From Quercus robur (Eukaryota; Streptophyta; Magnoliopsida; Fagales; Fagaceae), in NCBI RefSeq assembly GCF_932294415.1, contig NC_065535.1, positions 9,481,282-9,545,281 on the forward strand: a DNA stretch of 64,000 nt. The letters run 5' to 3'. A model generated the notes under the pieces. The model searched no databases and had not been told where the DNA came from. It worked only from the letters and a program-made list of their open reading frames with translations. Each line of letters starts with the position of its first letter. Position 1 is the stretch's first letter. Made by a program: the position numbers and the translations under genes. Of the stretch, positions 13,613 to 26,398 are shown in pieces.

Positions 13613-15686
13613 ACAAAAATTGGAATGAAAGAGAAAAAAGGTAATGAAAGACAAACCATTAGAATGCCAAGACAAGCCGCACCCGCCACAATGAATAGCA
13701 TCGAATGCAGTACTAGGAAAAGGAAGCCTTCTAGTTCCTAAAGGGCTAACTACAGCAGGAAAACCACGCTCAAGGGCAACCTGGGCTACATCCACTAGGT
13801 CATCCTTCAAGCCTAGTGACAATGCTAGTACCTCCTTATCAAGAAGAGAAGCTGAAAAGCTTGAATCCGTACATCCGATGTCCAGTACCAGACGGATATT
13901 CTTTCCCCATTCAATGTCTGGCACCATCTATCATACGCCAATCAAATTTCAAAGGCTAAATACACTAAGGATGAAACTAGGGTTCTAACATTTACTCATA
14001 AAGTGCAGAGAATAAGGGATATAAGAAATAATAATGACTTGCAGATTCCACGCAGCTGAGCAGACAGAAACTTAATGCCATACATAAGTGGATAAGTGTT
14101 TCAAAGTATCATAGTTTGTCCATTGCAATTAGTGAGTACTGGAGTTTTTATCAAGGAAACATCATTAGCACAATGCTATATATTTGTGTGGCCTCGTCAT
14201 AATCATATATTGTGTTAAACATGAATCTTAGTTTGGAAATTATAATATTCTTTACATTCTAAATAACTAGGCGCATACAATTTGTTTGTGCAATGCATTG
14301 TCGTTGTCATATAAAATAAGATGGTGGGCAGCAGTGGTTGGGGTGCTGGAGGTGGGCGTGGGCATGGTCCATAGACATCACAGAGAGGTGAGAGCTGCAA
14401 TGGTAAAAGCTAAAATCGTTGGGTATCCTGTATTGCAATAGTGGTAGCAGTAGTGGGTGGTTGGGGTTATATCTATTTCATATCTTTTATATATCAGCAA
14501 ATTCACTAATATTCTCAAGAATTAATTCAAACAAATCAAGACCTTTGGAACGGGAAAAACTCACCTCTTCAATGGACTCAAGGTAGTGAAGAACTCCACC
14601 CTTGAACTCAGATTGGTTTTGAGGAAAAGTAAGATACTCTCCAGACTCCACCACCCAACTGTGTTTCTTAACAAATGCTGCAAGTTTTGGATGTGCCACA
14701 TTTTTGTGCAGTATCTGCACTAAGAGAAGAACGTTACCATGAGGAAGCATCAGGCAAACTTAGCTCTCTATATAACTAAATACACAAACTATATCATACT
14801 AAACGCCTGCATATACCTTCAATTTGCTCTCAGGCCAACGCACTGGCGTCCCATAACCATCATGAGGAAGTGGAACAAGACACGTCAGAGATGTTCTTGG
14901 GCAACTCCTCTCTGTATGCCGATAGCTCTGCAGCTTTGTCGTGCCACTTTCAATATCAATACAAGGCATATAATTATGCTTGCTCCTTGTACTACACAAT
15001 TTCCAAATATAATGTGCTTTTGGATCAAACAATGGACCTTTTATCTTTCTCTTCCTTCCCCTATTCCTTGATTCACCACCCCCATCTTCCAACCTCTCCT
15101 CAGATTCCTGATCCACTGACTCAGCCAAATCACCTTCTTTGTCCCCATTATCTTCACCATCAATGTCTATCCCATCCTCACCATCCAAGACCTCCTCTTC
15201 TTCTTGTTCTTCTTTTTCTTTCTGTGAATCTTCAGCCTCAGATTGCTTTGGCTCATCATTCTTTTTAGCAACTCCCTGAGGTAACTTTTTACCTTTCTCT
15301 CTCTTCTCCTTTGCTACTTCTTTCTCATCCTTCTTCCCAGACTTATGCTCCTCCTCAACAACCAAAGCCACAGACCCATTAACCCTTTTATCATCTTTCC
15401 TATCCAAATCAGATTCAACCTTCACCCTCTTATCTTCTTTACTAGATTCATGATTTTCCACTTGTTTCTTCTTAGATTGAGTCCCTGAATTACTTGGCTT
15501 AGTGTTGGCCGATACAGGTTCAGCTATGTCATCAAAACTTTCCCTTTGAGAGACCACAGATGAGGAAGTAGAAGAAAACATAGACCACACAAAGATGAAG
15601 CACAGACCCAATACAGCCACTGCTGTCATCTTCAAACAGAACCCATGTGGGCGTTTTGCTTGGCGACCAAACCGAGCTATTGCCAT
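9847..15686 (-). CDS. PMT28: Probable Golgi methyltransferase, PMT28-like
   Basis: This is a plant PMT/QUA2-family (DUF248) type II membrane protein of the Golgi, thought to methylate cell-wall polysaccharides; the substrate of this subclass is not established. Exons read as 15686-14817, 14714-14565, 13927-13657, 13482-13390, 12611-12437, 12123-11881, 11640-11446 and 10045-9847, totalling 2196 bases (731 residues). All junctions are GT/AG and in phase. The start [13 protein letters not shown] is chosen because it matches the PMT28 N-terminus; an in-frame ATG 12 codons upstream is possible. Residues about 20-38 are the membrane anchor. A Lys/Glu-rich stem runs to about residue 225. The methyltransferase part has LVLDIGC (near 356), [32 protein letters not shown] and [10 protein letters not shown]. 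The stem length and sequence favour PMT28 over PMT24-26. Confidence 0.93.
10309..10552. mobile_element. hAT-like MITE in a PMT28 intron
   Basis: The left end GGGTCAGTTTGGATGC pairs with the right end CAATCCAAACGGGT, and ACTAT flanks the element on both sides. The body contains GAAAATACTGTAGCAAAATAA, almost the same as in the 16.7-17.0 kb repeats, so the two belong to one family. It is non-coding and lies in the last intron of the gene. Confidence 0.65.
10713..10762 (-). mobile_element. Mini LINE/SINE tail with target duplication
   Basis: A run of 18 T followed by ATAGGTAATAGATATTTTC and a short A-rich end is bounded by the direct repeat GAGAACAGAT (10703-10712 and 10763-10772). On the minus strand it reads as a short sequence ending ACCTATA plus poly(A), typical of the 3' end of plant L1 elements. 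Only about 50 bases are present, so this would be an extreme 5' truncation. It lies in a PMT28 intron. Confidence 0.7.
12648..12663 (-). mobile_element. Very short poly(T)-ATAGGT insertion with 11-bp duplication
   Basis: TTTTTTATAGGTATAA is bounded by ATATAATACTT at 12637-12647 and 12664-12674. The ATAGGT word after the T-run matches the 10.7 kb mini insertion. The insert is only 16 bases. It lies in a PMT28 intron. Confidence 0.55.
13093..13230. other. Possible SINE-like stretch in a PMT28 intron
   Basis: GGTGGCTGCAT followed about 35 bases later by AGGTTCAACTC loosely recalls the A and B boxes of tRNA-derived SINEs. No 3' tail or flanking duplication was found, so this is weak. Confidence 0.2.
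13580..13609. repeat. Poly(A) run in a PMT28 intron
   Basis: A run of about 30 A follows the word GGC. No flanking duplication was found, so it is reported as a simple repeat only. Confidence 0.8.
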
Positions 15687-16620
15687 CTCTCTCTCTATCC
15701 CCTTAGTATGTAAATCAAACAAGGAAATCTATACCATACCCCAAGTATTCAAATCCTACCCAAAATGAAAATAAGATTCATATGATCTAGATTCTCAAAG
15801 TAAAATAAAAGGCAAAGAATTTAAGAATCATAAATAGGAAGACAAAGTTCAACTTGGGTTTTCAACTAAAGCAAGAAAAAAAAACTGAGTGCTCATTCAA
15901 ATGGGAAAGTCATGAATCAAAGAAGAGACTTTAAAATGTAAAATATCTTAGAAAAAAATAGTAGAACAGAATTTAGAAGTACCGCAGATAAGAAAAATTG
16001 CTATAGATAATGAGGTTTCAGCTAAAATTTTCTTTTGAAGTAATGTCACCTACCGAGTACCACCTTGAAAGTATGGAGAAATTTCTTTTTCAGAACAGGA
16101 AAGTGACAAAAAGTATAGCAATATGTGAGCATAGAGTGAGTGAGTGAGTGGGTTTTGTATTTACAATACAATAATAAAAATCTAATAAATACTATTTTTA
16201 GTATATTGCAAAAGCTGAGGAACTGTTGGGATCACATTGTCCCTTGGGAGAACCTTTTTTGTCACCTCGGAGAATCGGGACATGCGGATAGACAGCGCTA
16301 TTAGCGGAAAGGGCCAACGGCAAATGACCCGCGTTTGAAGTTTAAGAGGTACTATGAGTCAATGATGTGTGACTCTGATGTGTTTTATGTTGAATTTGTT
16401 TGTAAAAATGAGAACTATATTTTATATCTGGGTGATATGCCTAATCACAATTAGTCTATTAATTTTCCTCTATAGGTGGACTAAAATTAAACTGCTAGGA
16501 TTCCGTCTAAAATAAACTCTAATGATTTCATTTTAATTCAAACTTTAAGAAGACAAAATTCAACTACTAAAGTTGTTTGTGTGACTAACTTGAGAGTAGG
16601 TCAAACCTTAATGGAGTAAT

Positions 16621-16910
16621 TTGTTTGTCCAAAAAATTGAAACTCTATCAATTTCAACAAAAGTTTCAGCCTTTGCATCAAGGTGTGCAACATAAGATCT
16701 GTTTGGATACAGTTTATTTTGCTTAAAATTGAAAATTTATTGTTGAAAACATTGTAATAGAGTTATTGTTTATCCAAAAAATTGAAACTCTATCAATTTC
16801 AACAAAAGTTTCAGCCTTTGCATCAAGGTGTGCAACATAGGGTCTGTTTGGATACCGCTTATTTTGTTGAAAACTGAAAATTTATTACTGAAAATACTGT
16901 AACAAAATAA
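16621..16910. repeat. 145-bp tandem duplication including a MITE end
   Basis: Two copies with a period of 145 bp share CCAAAAAATTGAAACTCTAT, TTTCAGCCTTTGCATCAAGG and the junction into TCTGTTTGGATAC. Each copy enters the left end of the same hAT-like MITE. The unit that was duplicated was therefore flank plus MITE end, which points to unequal exchange or slippage after insertion. Confidence 0.8.
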
Positions 16911-17030
16911 TTTTTAAAAGACAAAACACTGTTCACGCGTTTTTCACAAGTTGGCTAGTCCATAAACAGTGTTGTGAGGCCAGCCAAAAAAACGCAAAAC
17001 AGGCAAAACTCCTCAAGCAAACTTACGCAT
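16843..17030. mobile_element. hAT-like MITE, second member of the GTTTGGAT family
   Basis: Starting GGTCTGTTTGGATACCGC and containing AAAATACTGTAACAAAATAA, it shares its body with the element at 10.3-10.55 kb. The right end near 17.02-17.03 kb (CAAGCAAACTTACGC) is not clearly defined. Confidence 0.5.
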
Positions 17031-17994
17031 AATCTTCGAGACCTAAAGTGAAGCAAGTGTGTTGTTTGTGAAGGGGTTCATATAGAAGAAGTCCAAAGGT
17101 TTTGGAGTTGCTATGGTGATATCAATGAGTTGTCTACTAAGTCAATAGAATCTAAACCCAAAGGTTCTATTATTAGTTTGTAAACTCTTTCGTTTGTGAA
17201 TTGTTTTGTTAGGGTACATTATGCTCAGAGTGGTTTTTTTTTTTTTTTTTTTTTTTTCATTGTAAAGAAAATTTCCATTCTTTTTTCACTTCATTACCAA
17301 ATTGCTTTGTTACTTACATTATCAATATCGTGCTTGATTTGGTAATTGGGAGTAAACTGCTAAATGTGATTAAATTTACATAAGTTTCTAAAAAAAAAGA
17401 ATAAATTTACATAAAACTTGTTGAATTCTTGTAAGTTAAGTAGCATTGGGCTCAAAATAGAAATTCCGGTATATTTTTCCCAAATATAAATAAAAGGCAA
17501 AAACTATAAGGAAAGAGTAGAAAACTTTATTGAGGGTGTATATGAATTTGGGTTCATTAGAATAGAAAAGTGACTTTTTAAGTACTCCTTCCATCTTTGT
17601 TGATCCTCTACTCTTTATATAGTCATTCAAACAAAGCTCCATTTGTCTTTGAACTTTTGTTTGTTATAACTGATACCTTATTCTTGACAGTTAAAATGAT
17701 ATTTTGTTTCCTCTCTTTTCTCGCGTGAAAGGCTGCATTAAATGGAACTGATTTACAGTTTGATAAATTTAGCTTATATCTTCAGTAATTCAGTTTGATT
17801 TTAAATACAAAAAGCCACCATCAACTTAAACAGAACATCTAACTGACGAGCATCTCTTTCTACATAATTCCAGACAGTCTAACTAAAAAATTCAAGTTGG
17901 GTAAGCCACTGTTCCTGCCAAGTGACAAATTCCCAACTTCTGTTTTCTAAGTAAATCTACGTTCCTATTACGAACCAATCCTCAGTGAGTCCAC

Positions 17995-20900
17995 TTAAGA
18001 AACTTGGTTCGTTGTGGTTGGCGGGGAGTCTGGGATTGGAGTGCTGGTGGGGGAGGGCTGTGGCGAATTCAACTCAGGAGCTTTTTCCTGAGATGCATGC
18101 ATGTTGACCTTTATCCTACATTCACAAGCAATAATGCCATTTATGAGGTTCATAAACAATTTCTTATTTGGTTCAAGCACTAAATACATCATGGCAAATC
18201 AAGGAACAAATGTGTTCTTCAATTTGCTGAGAAGCAACGGACTAGGCAGTCCACTGTCCTGCCAGCTTAGCAAAAGAACACTTGTCAAGACGCTTGTGAT
18301 TATTGAAAAGTGAAACAAACTGAATGATACCGATGTTCACCCTTTCATCATTTTTGGTGGACAGATAAGTTGCAGGCTTCACATATATATGCAGGCAATA
18401 GAACCAAATAATGCAACAAAATGGTTATATTTTACCTGTTATGGATGTTGACATATTCATCGGTTTCATCCAATATTTCCTCCTGACACAGGCAAACATT
18501 TAAATTGAGATCACCATATAAAACAAAATTCAAATAGAAAACCCACACTTTAAGAGGGGTTGTTCTACAGAAGCAGATCAGTTTCTTATACCCAATATTT
18601 CTTTAATTAACTAAAAGCATCCTTGAGAATTGGGCTCAACCATGTATCCCTTTTAACCTTTTTAGAAAAGTAAATTGAAGAGACTTGGTCCATCAACAAT
18701 CCCTATAAAATATGGGCATGCATTTCATTTACAATAACCATCATAGTCATCATCATCCTTGTCATGGGAAAGCTGTCTAAGACAACACGTAAGCAGGACC
18801 AGAGGATGGTTGGTCCCAAGCCCATTGATCTGTTCCTTAAGTTTATATGGTCATGATTTTGTACTGAAGAAAACTTTTTTTTTTAATAAGAAAACATTAC
18901 CTGAAGAAGTTCTTCAATGACATCCTCCATGGTAATTACACCAACGACCTCTTCATTGGACGGGAACTCTGGAATTGGAAGATTTTCAATGTCCAGAATG
19001 CAATATGAACAACCTCTATGTCGCTTTTTATAGGCAGTAGCTTTTGATTCTGCCCCCAAATCTTGGGTAGCAGAAGTGGGACTAACATCAAGATTTTCTG
19101 GTTTTACATAAAGTAGATTAATCATAAATTGTTCAAAGAAACAGATGGAGAAAATTAAGGCACGAGGTGTGACAAATATATAAGGCCATATCAATCACAA
19201 TATATTTTTTACAAATGATAAAAGCACCATGAGTTGTGGCATAATCAGTCATAATCAAATCATCAACTGGGGCATATTAATTAACCACATGGAGAAAATG
19301 ACACATACATGAGTTGTGGAATGGAAATATTAGTATTTAAAATAAATAAATAAATAAAGCAGAGACACCTGCTGCAATTCCAGGATTCATATATTTCAGG
19401 AACCAATAAGGTATTGGAATTGTAAATAAGGTGGAGACATCACTAATCAGGAAAAAAAGGGGTACAAAATTGGGACATGAGAAATCAGGAACAATTTAAG
19501 GGAAGAAAAAGTTCATTAATCATGAAATCACATGGAAAGATGGGACACCTACACCAATTAAGAAATACAGTTGTTACACCACTATCAGTAGGATAATATG
19601 GTAAATTAAATGATCAAACATTTGATTTATGGTTCAAAAAGACCTGAAACGCAAGAAAGTTGCTGTTACAAAAATAGGATAAAATATGTACGGCATCCTT
19701 CTATTCCTGCTTCCTAAATCCTCACCTTGATCTGGTGACGCCTTAGAACTGCCTCTGTGCTTTCTACAGCTATCCTTAAACTCAAGTTGTTCCCTCTCTT
19801 TACCTTTCTTTGATGTATCTTTTTTCTCATTTAGATCCTTATATACAACAGCAATGTGGCTGTGACCCTTCTGAAATTCATTTAGAATGTCATACAGAGG
19901 CATGTCTTCTGATACCCTGAAGGATGGGTCAGAAAGTACAACAAGAATATCAGGAATGTATATATAAAGCCAATTCAACAATTGCAAGGAAGCCACTTAT
20001 GCAAGTTACACTTTAGGGGTATCATTATCACAGGCAAACATGTCCTCTCCCATCTATACATAAATTTAAAATTGATGTGTTATCCTACCGAGGAATTTTC
20101 CGGATTATCATTTTTCTCAAGGAAACTGTAACTTTTGGATCAACTGTCAAGAGATTTTTAACCTGCACATGTTAGAAGTGGAATTAAGTTCAAGTGGATA
20201 CAATTAAGAATTAAAGGCATCAGACAAGAATTACTACAATTCACTACTATCCTAGTGTACTGAGATCCAGGATTATCGCTCCAAGAAGTGGAAAATTTTA
20301 GTTGCTTATCAAAACAAAAACAAAAAAAAGATGCAAAACAGTAAGATTGTTGATCCAAAAATTTTCATCTTGCTTGAAAGGCACTATGTTTGCATCAATG
20401 ATATGTATGACAGAGCACTAGTGTGAGAACAAATGGAGGAATTACAAGTGAGTTTCCTATCACTATAGGTTTGCATCAAGGATCCACATTAAGCTCATAT
20501 ATCTTTGCACTAGTAATGGATGAGCTCACTAAATCAATTCAACAGGAAGTCCCTTGGTGTATACTTTTTTGCAGATAATACAGTTTTATTGGATGAATCT
20601 AGAAGTGGAATTAATGCCAAGTTAGAAATTTGGCATGACACTCCAAAATTTAAAGGCTCTCAATTGAGTAGGACTAAAACAAAATACATGGAGTGTAAGT
20701 TTAGCAAAAGTAGAAACAGAGAATAAGGGGCAATAAGAGTAGATGGTTAGGAGATACTAAAGAGCAAGAGCAAGAGCATTTGATATCTTGGATTAATAAT
20801 TCATAAAAAGATGGAGAGAGTAAAGAGGATGTGAAACATAGGATAGTAGCAAGGTGGACGAAGTGGAGAAGTGCATTTGGACTATTGTGTGATCATAAAA

Positions 20901-23900
20901 TGCCTTTTTTATATCTTGGATTAATAATTCATAAAGATGGAGAGAATGAAGAGGATGTGAATCATAGTATAATATCAAGGTGGATGAAGTGAAGAAGTGC
21001 ATCAGGAGTATTGCAGGAGTATTGTGTGATCATAAAATACCTTTTAAGTTTAAGCAAAAATTTACAAAACTGCCATATGACTAGCTATGCTCTATGGTCT
21101 ATGGTACTGAATGTTGGGCTGTTAAGAAGCAAAATATCCATAACATGAGTGTAGCTAAAATGAGAATTTTAAGATGGATAAATGAAATACACAAAAATAT
21201 AGGATTCAAAATGAGAAAATCTACTTAAAGATAGGGGTTACCCTATTGATGAAAAGATGAGAGAAATTCGCTTGAGATGGTTTGGTCATGTTCAAAGGAG
21301 GGCAATTAATGCAGCGCTAAAAAAGAATGAGTTTATCCAAGTTGAGAGAACGGAAAAAGGTAGAGGTGGGCCAAAAAGAACATTAGCATAAATAATAAAA
21401 AAAGGACATGTCAATTAGGGAAGTAACAAAGAGTATGACTTCAAATAGAATAGAATAGAGGAAAATAATACATGTGGCAGACCCAAACTAATTTGTTGAG
21501 GATCCATAGCTGACCCCAAAAATTTGGGAATAAGGCTATGTTGAGAATTCTGAACATAGAGACCAAATAACCTTCTATTATTCTAACTTCAAACTAAGCC
21601 ATCTAGGTAAGATGTAAATGAGTGCCCCCATCACACCACATTTCAAGGTAAGTGGAATACTCCTGTGCCACAATGCCTGCATTCTAGGTAAAATGGCGTC
21701 AAAGACTAAAATTCATTTGATTAACATCTGAGCAACATTAAGTGAGGCATGCACATTATTTGTCAAGTAACTAATTACTTTAGGAAACAATAATTTCAAA
21801 TAAGTAAAGTTGTGTTAGTATTACAGATATTTCATATAACATACATAAAGTTGAGAGATATAATAGTTAATATAAGATACCATCATACAACAACTCAATT
21901 GAACTTAACATTACTTAATCCCAGTCTGGATTCTGGTATACAGATACCACCACATCCCCCCCCCCCACCTACCATGCACATTTTACTCAGATACAGAAAG
22001 AACCATTAAGGCTGCCGAAATTGGCAGCAACTTTCTCTTTGCTTTTCAAAAATTTTCATTACTCAACAGTTTTAACTATGTATGTCCAACAAAACATGAC
22101 ACAAAATCAATGGTGGATTATCAGGCTACCATCTCATTGAATTTACCCATTAACTAGCTCTCATTAAAATATAAACATACATCAAGCATATTAGAATAAA
22201 AATATAAATAGAACAAAAAAGCTTCTATGAATAGTTTTCACCATCTGCTGGGAGATACGATCATCTGAGCATGGAACAAACTGATAAAATATATGTGTGT
22301 GTGTGTGTAGAATCATTGATATCAATAATCCAGAAAAAGTATAACAGAAAGAAATGAATTACCAGGACAAGTCCAATTATGTTTGTTGGTTTTCCAGCAT
22401 AAACTGGAACTCTACTATGACCCCTTGTCATTATGTCATTCAAAGTCTCCCTGCATAATGGAGATAGACGTTGGGGGTAAAGCATACAAAGTGCACAAAA
22501 CATGATGGAGAGAACAAAACAAGAATCCAGAAACCCACAAATTAAGATTTGCATCCAGATCAAGGGAAAATGCATTTGTTATGGGAGTCATGGCATCTCT
22601 TGCAGTCTTTTCAGTCAATTCAAGTGCCCCAGTGATAATTGTAGTCTCATCATGCGTTAAATCCCCGCCTTTCCCAGCCTAAACAACAAAACATATGTAT
22701 ACCATTTTACATCAGAGAACCAGGGAGAATGGGAGCTAGTCCAGAGCATCAAAACATATGCCATTAGGATGACATTTCTCTGGCCATAAACATCTTTCAT
22801 AAAATTCCAATGAGACGGTTTCTGCATGCCTAATGCAGAATATCTTTAAAGCTTAAATTGCAGAAACTCTAAAGTTCAAAATAATACCTCATTGCCATGA
22901 AAATTCACAAAAGTTTTCAGCTCTGCTCTCCGTAGCAGAACAGCATGTCCCTTACCCAACATCCAATCCAACATCTGGACTTAATATAATAGTGTTAATT
23001 GAAAAGAAAAAAAATAATATAAACTCTTTGATTATAAGGAAATAACAGAAGTTTTTATTTTCTTCACAACTAAATCAAATATCCAACCCAACTTGCACAA
23101 AACACAGTTTATAAACATATAACTTTCATATGATCATCTATATTCATTCTACCTTACTAATTGGATAAGAAATAGGCAAGAACAGCCAAAGAAGAACACG
23201 GACGAGTGGGGCCATTGTTGCTCCAACTGTCAAGCCATAGCGAGTACAGACTGCTTGTGGAATTATCTGTAATGAAACATACATGCAAATAAATCCAGAA
23301 TCATTTGTGCAAGTAGACTACATTACAGAACCAAAGTGATGCAATTCCTATTTCAAATTTTACTAATCAGTCTTAAAAACTGACATGTTAGCACTTAAAA
23401 AACACACAAAAAAAAAATGTAATTAAGAAATTTATTTATTTATTAGATTGTTGATAATGCCCCAATTACATACATTGTCACATCAGTTTGTGAGCCTTTT
23501 GTAGTAAAATTGGTAGTAGCTTTAGAATTTTCTTATAGAACAACTTACTCCCATACTGGTGATAAACTACCTCACCAAACGCAAGGATGAGAGTCACTGA
23601 TATCAGAATTGCTGCCCATGGAGGCACAAGCTTGTCCAAGAATATGGGAAGAGCCTGCAGAGGAGAGAAAAGATAATATGAAAAGAACATTTTTTTTTTT
23701 TTTTTACCATATATCTATCAGCTACCTCCAGAACCACAAAGTTACCTCCATTGCTAATGCGTTTCCAATCAATAGTGTACATAGTAAAAGATGCTGATTC
23801 TTTACCACTGGAAATATCTTAGCTGAAAGCAAAAAATTAAAACACATCACTTACAACTTATAGCTTCCTTCAGCACAATCCATGTGAAACTTGAACTCGG

Positions 23901-24767
23901 TGAGTCAGCTCAGCCACCAAATGAAAAAATAAAGAAAAAGATATGCAAGCTGAAATCTTATTCGGGGAAGGTAGTTCCTGATAAATTACTGATTGTTTTA
24001 AAAGTTTAAACCATTAAAAAATAGTGAATTTAAAGACTTCACAAATATTCTATCATTCCCCTCATGTGGGGGTGCAAACTCCCCTTAATAAGTAAGACCT
24101 AACAAGTGGGAATTTTAATTTTTACCAATATAAGTTCCCAATTGTCTCAAAAACTTGAGCTTTTAGGAAATGGGGAATATAATCACTTAACCAAATATTC
24201 TAACAGAAAATCTAGTTGTCCAAAACATGAATTACATAATTCATAACATAAACAACAAGTTCTCCCATTGATCCCATAACGATACTACTAAAACATCCAG
24301 AAATAACCATCTCAATTCTTAAAAAGAGTTAAAATTTCCAAAGCCTTAGGAAGCAAATAGCGTAAAATTATCCGCACCAACAATCCATTATATCATCAAT
24401 TAACACAGGAACCAACTGGGTCTTCGGATTAATACAAATTAAGGGCAAAAGTACATTTCTTTATCACTAACTATATGCCCCTATTGGGTTTTTCATTTTC
24501 AGCTCAAAAAAGTGACCCACCTACAAAAAAATTTAAAAATAAAAAAAAAAAAAAAAAAAAAAGAAGAAGAGTGAGAGACAGAAAAACAGTACCGGCGTGT
24601 AAACGATCCTGAGGACGACCAGACTTGATGAGAACCTCAAGGTCGACGAGGCCCAAAGACATGAGACCCAGGGTGAGACCAGCCATGAGCCCAGCAAAGG
24701 CCACCAGTCCTACTATCACCAACACATACAACCAGAACTCACTCCCACAACACGCCAAGTTTCCCAT
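17995..24767 (-). CDS. CNNM/DUF21-CBS membrane protein (At1g47330-like)
   Basis: A plant member of the CNNM/CorC group (DUF21 plus two CBS domains), a family linked to magnesium or other divalent-cation transport; the plant substrate is not settled. Exons read as 24767-24593, 23822-23746, 23654-23571, 23266-23153, 22974-22888, 22678-22539, 22450-22363, 20162-20089, 19916-19726, 19097-18901, 18482-18436 and 18115-17995, totalling 1395 bases (464 residues), all in phase. The DUF21 membrane part spans about residues 11-160, with [19 protein letters not shown] and [13 protein letters not shown]. The CBS pair runs from [13 protein letters not shown] (near 205) to [16 protein letters not shown] (394-409). 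A Ser/Lys-rich insert (KHRGSSKAS) splits the second CBS, as is usual in this subfamily. The tail is Pro/Ser/Thr-rich. The largest intron (20163-22362) holds an RTE LINE in the opposite orientation. The gene looks intact. Confidence 0.93.
20400..21545 (+). mobile_element. 5'-truncated RTE-clade LINE fragment in a CNNM intron
   Basis: Frames on the plus strand resemble the end of a plant RTE reverse transcriptase: [45 protein letters not shown] (active-site FADD here reads FADN), then [13 protein letters not shown]. Further on come [11 protein letters not shown]-like, RWFGHVQRR and a final PKNLGI. Stops and frameshifts break it, the 5' portion is absent and an internal 128-bp duplication is present. 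It is antisense to the host gene and not close to the splice sites. Confidence 0.85.
20784..21035. repeat. 128-bp duplication inside the RTE fragment
   Basis: The word TATCTTGGATTAATAATTCA begins both copies, at 20784 and 20912. Downstream words AGGATGTGAA.CATAG and CAAGGTGGA.GAAGTG recur in the same order. The duplication lies within the reverse transcriptase 3' region and would destroy its frame, so it arose in a dead copy or killed this one. Confidence 0.8.
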
Positions 24768-26029
24768 CTCTCTCTCTCTCTCTCTTTCTCACTGTCTGTT
24801 TTGTCTCTCAGTTTGAAGAAGATCTGCAACCGTGCAGGTTCGTAAGTCACTTTTTTTGTGTTTTGTGTTTCACTTTTTCACACTTTCCAATTTATTTGGT
24901 TTGATCATCCTAAAATTGGACAGATTGATCGTGTGTCCAATTGTTTGTCAGTATACTTTTCTTGCGTGTAATACGCTGACACTGAGTTTAACATTTACAC
25001 TCTCTATTTTTGTGTCTCCACTTAAAATCATCGAGATTGCTTTGGTTTGAACATCAATATCAGCCGTCGGATGGGAACATCTTTAGAATCTTGAATTTTA
25101 TGCCTCGTGTACGGTGGGCCCCAAAATGGACTCAATATTACAGCTAATAATAGCGTATTATTAGCATGGTTCAATGCATTTAATACACTGAACCTAAGCT
25201 AGCTGGATACCTATGTTTAAACGATAATAATAGCATATTCATCAGTTTTGGCGGCGGTGGATTAATCAAGTGTTTAAGAAACAAAAACGGATATATGGGA
25301 GATATAAATGCAATCAAATCTTTTTTTCTTTTTTCTTTTTTGGAGAGAGAATGCAATCAAATCTAAATAGTAGTAAATATATGCTGAATTAAGAACTTAA
25401 ATTCTTAGCATAATGTTAGTTAACATGGTTCTTAGATATAAAACTTAATATAATTTTAGTTAATATTGGTTTAAATACTGATCACATTTGCAAAAGTTAA
25501 ACTATTTATTAACCATAAATTATTAAGATTTTAAGAATTATCCTTAAAACCCTGGAAAATCTCAATCAATGCCAATGATGTTTGCCATTGTCCAATTAGT
25601 GGAGTAATTATTTAGCTAAGTTTGAGTAGTTTATTTACTTTTACTTGATTAAAAAAAAAAAGTTGGAGTAAAAGTATAAATTTTAAAGAGTTAAACATAA
25701 GCTAACTAATAATCTTTCCTTGTGAAAACAAAAACCAGCATCAATTAAACCAGTATCCTATAAATAAATATAAATAATATAAAAAATCAAACCAGTGTCA
25801 ATTATCTATGAAGCCAATTACTGCCATGAATAAGCTTTTGTAAATGCATATTCACACTTCCGTAAGTTGGATTTTTTTTTTTTAAAGTTTTGGTAGTACG
25901 TGGCAATAGCCCAAACTACTTACTCTTTTTTATTGGCAAAAACATATTATTGCCATATTACTTTACTCTTCTTGGATAGCTAAAAAAGAGAGATAATTAA
26001 TTAATAGGTGTAACTTGAAGATGAGTAAG
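24768..26029. other. Intergenic region, CNNM promoter side
   Basis: A CT-rich repeat at about 24767-24786 is likely in the CNNM 5' UTR (GA-rich on its coding strand). Beyond it the sequence is AT-rich with no recognised gene. A possible flank of the following LINE (AGCTTTTGTAAAT near 25833) resembles AGTTTTTGTAAAT just after the LINE poly(A) at 30.86 kb. This could be an old target duplication with one mismatch, which would put the LINE insertion start near 25.85 kb. Confidence 0.45.
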
Positions 26030-26398
26030 GTTGCTCTCTTTTCCATGATAGCTTGGGCTATTTGAAAGAATACTTGAATGGAGAAATTCTTCATTTTTTG
26101 ATGATACAAACTGTTTCTCTGTTCTAATGGTTTCCTAGGTCTCCAAACCTATTAATCTTAGACTGTAGAATTTCGGAGTGAGTTTTGTTTGAATCCTTGG
26201 ATTAACAAGTTTACTTCCAAGGCTTGTAGGGCTTTGTTTCTTGGGGTTCTGGGAAACAGTGAGCACTTTGAGTGTGCAGATCTTGGTAGCTGTCTAATGG
26301 ATGACATTACGAAGAGTTGGAACAAGCTTTCTCTCTCTAATAGAGAAGGGGGCGAGTTCAAATTTTAGGCACAGCACAAGTCTCAAGAGTTCAAGATT

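Larger units (their letters stand above)
15687..17994. other. Intergenic region between PMT28 and the CNNM gene
   Basis: No gene was recognised. The left few hundred bases should contain the PMT28 promoter and 5' UTR, with a GAGTGAGT repeat at about 16134-16150. The middle is a 145-bp tandem duplication with an hAT-like MITE. A T-run of about 27 lies at 17233-17259. The right part should contain the 3' UTR of the CNNM gene. Confidence 0.6.

Noticed and set aside
17233-17259. Poly(T) run considered as another mini insertion
   Set aside because: No flanking direct repeat was found. The runs at 31890-31911 and 40655-40686 were rejected for the same reason.
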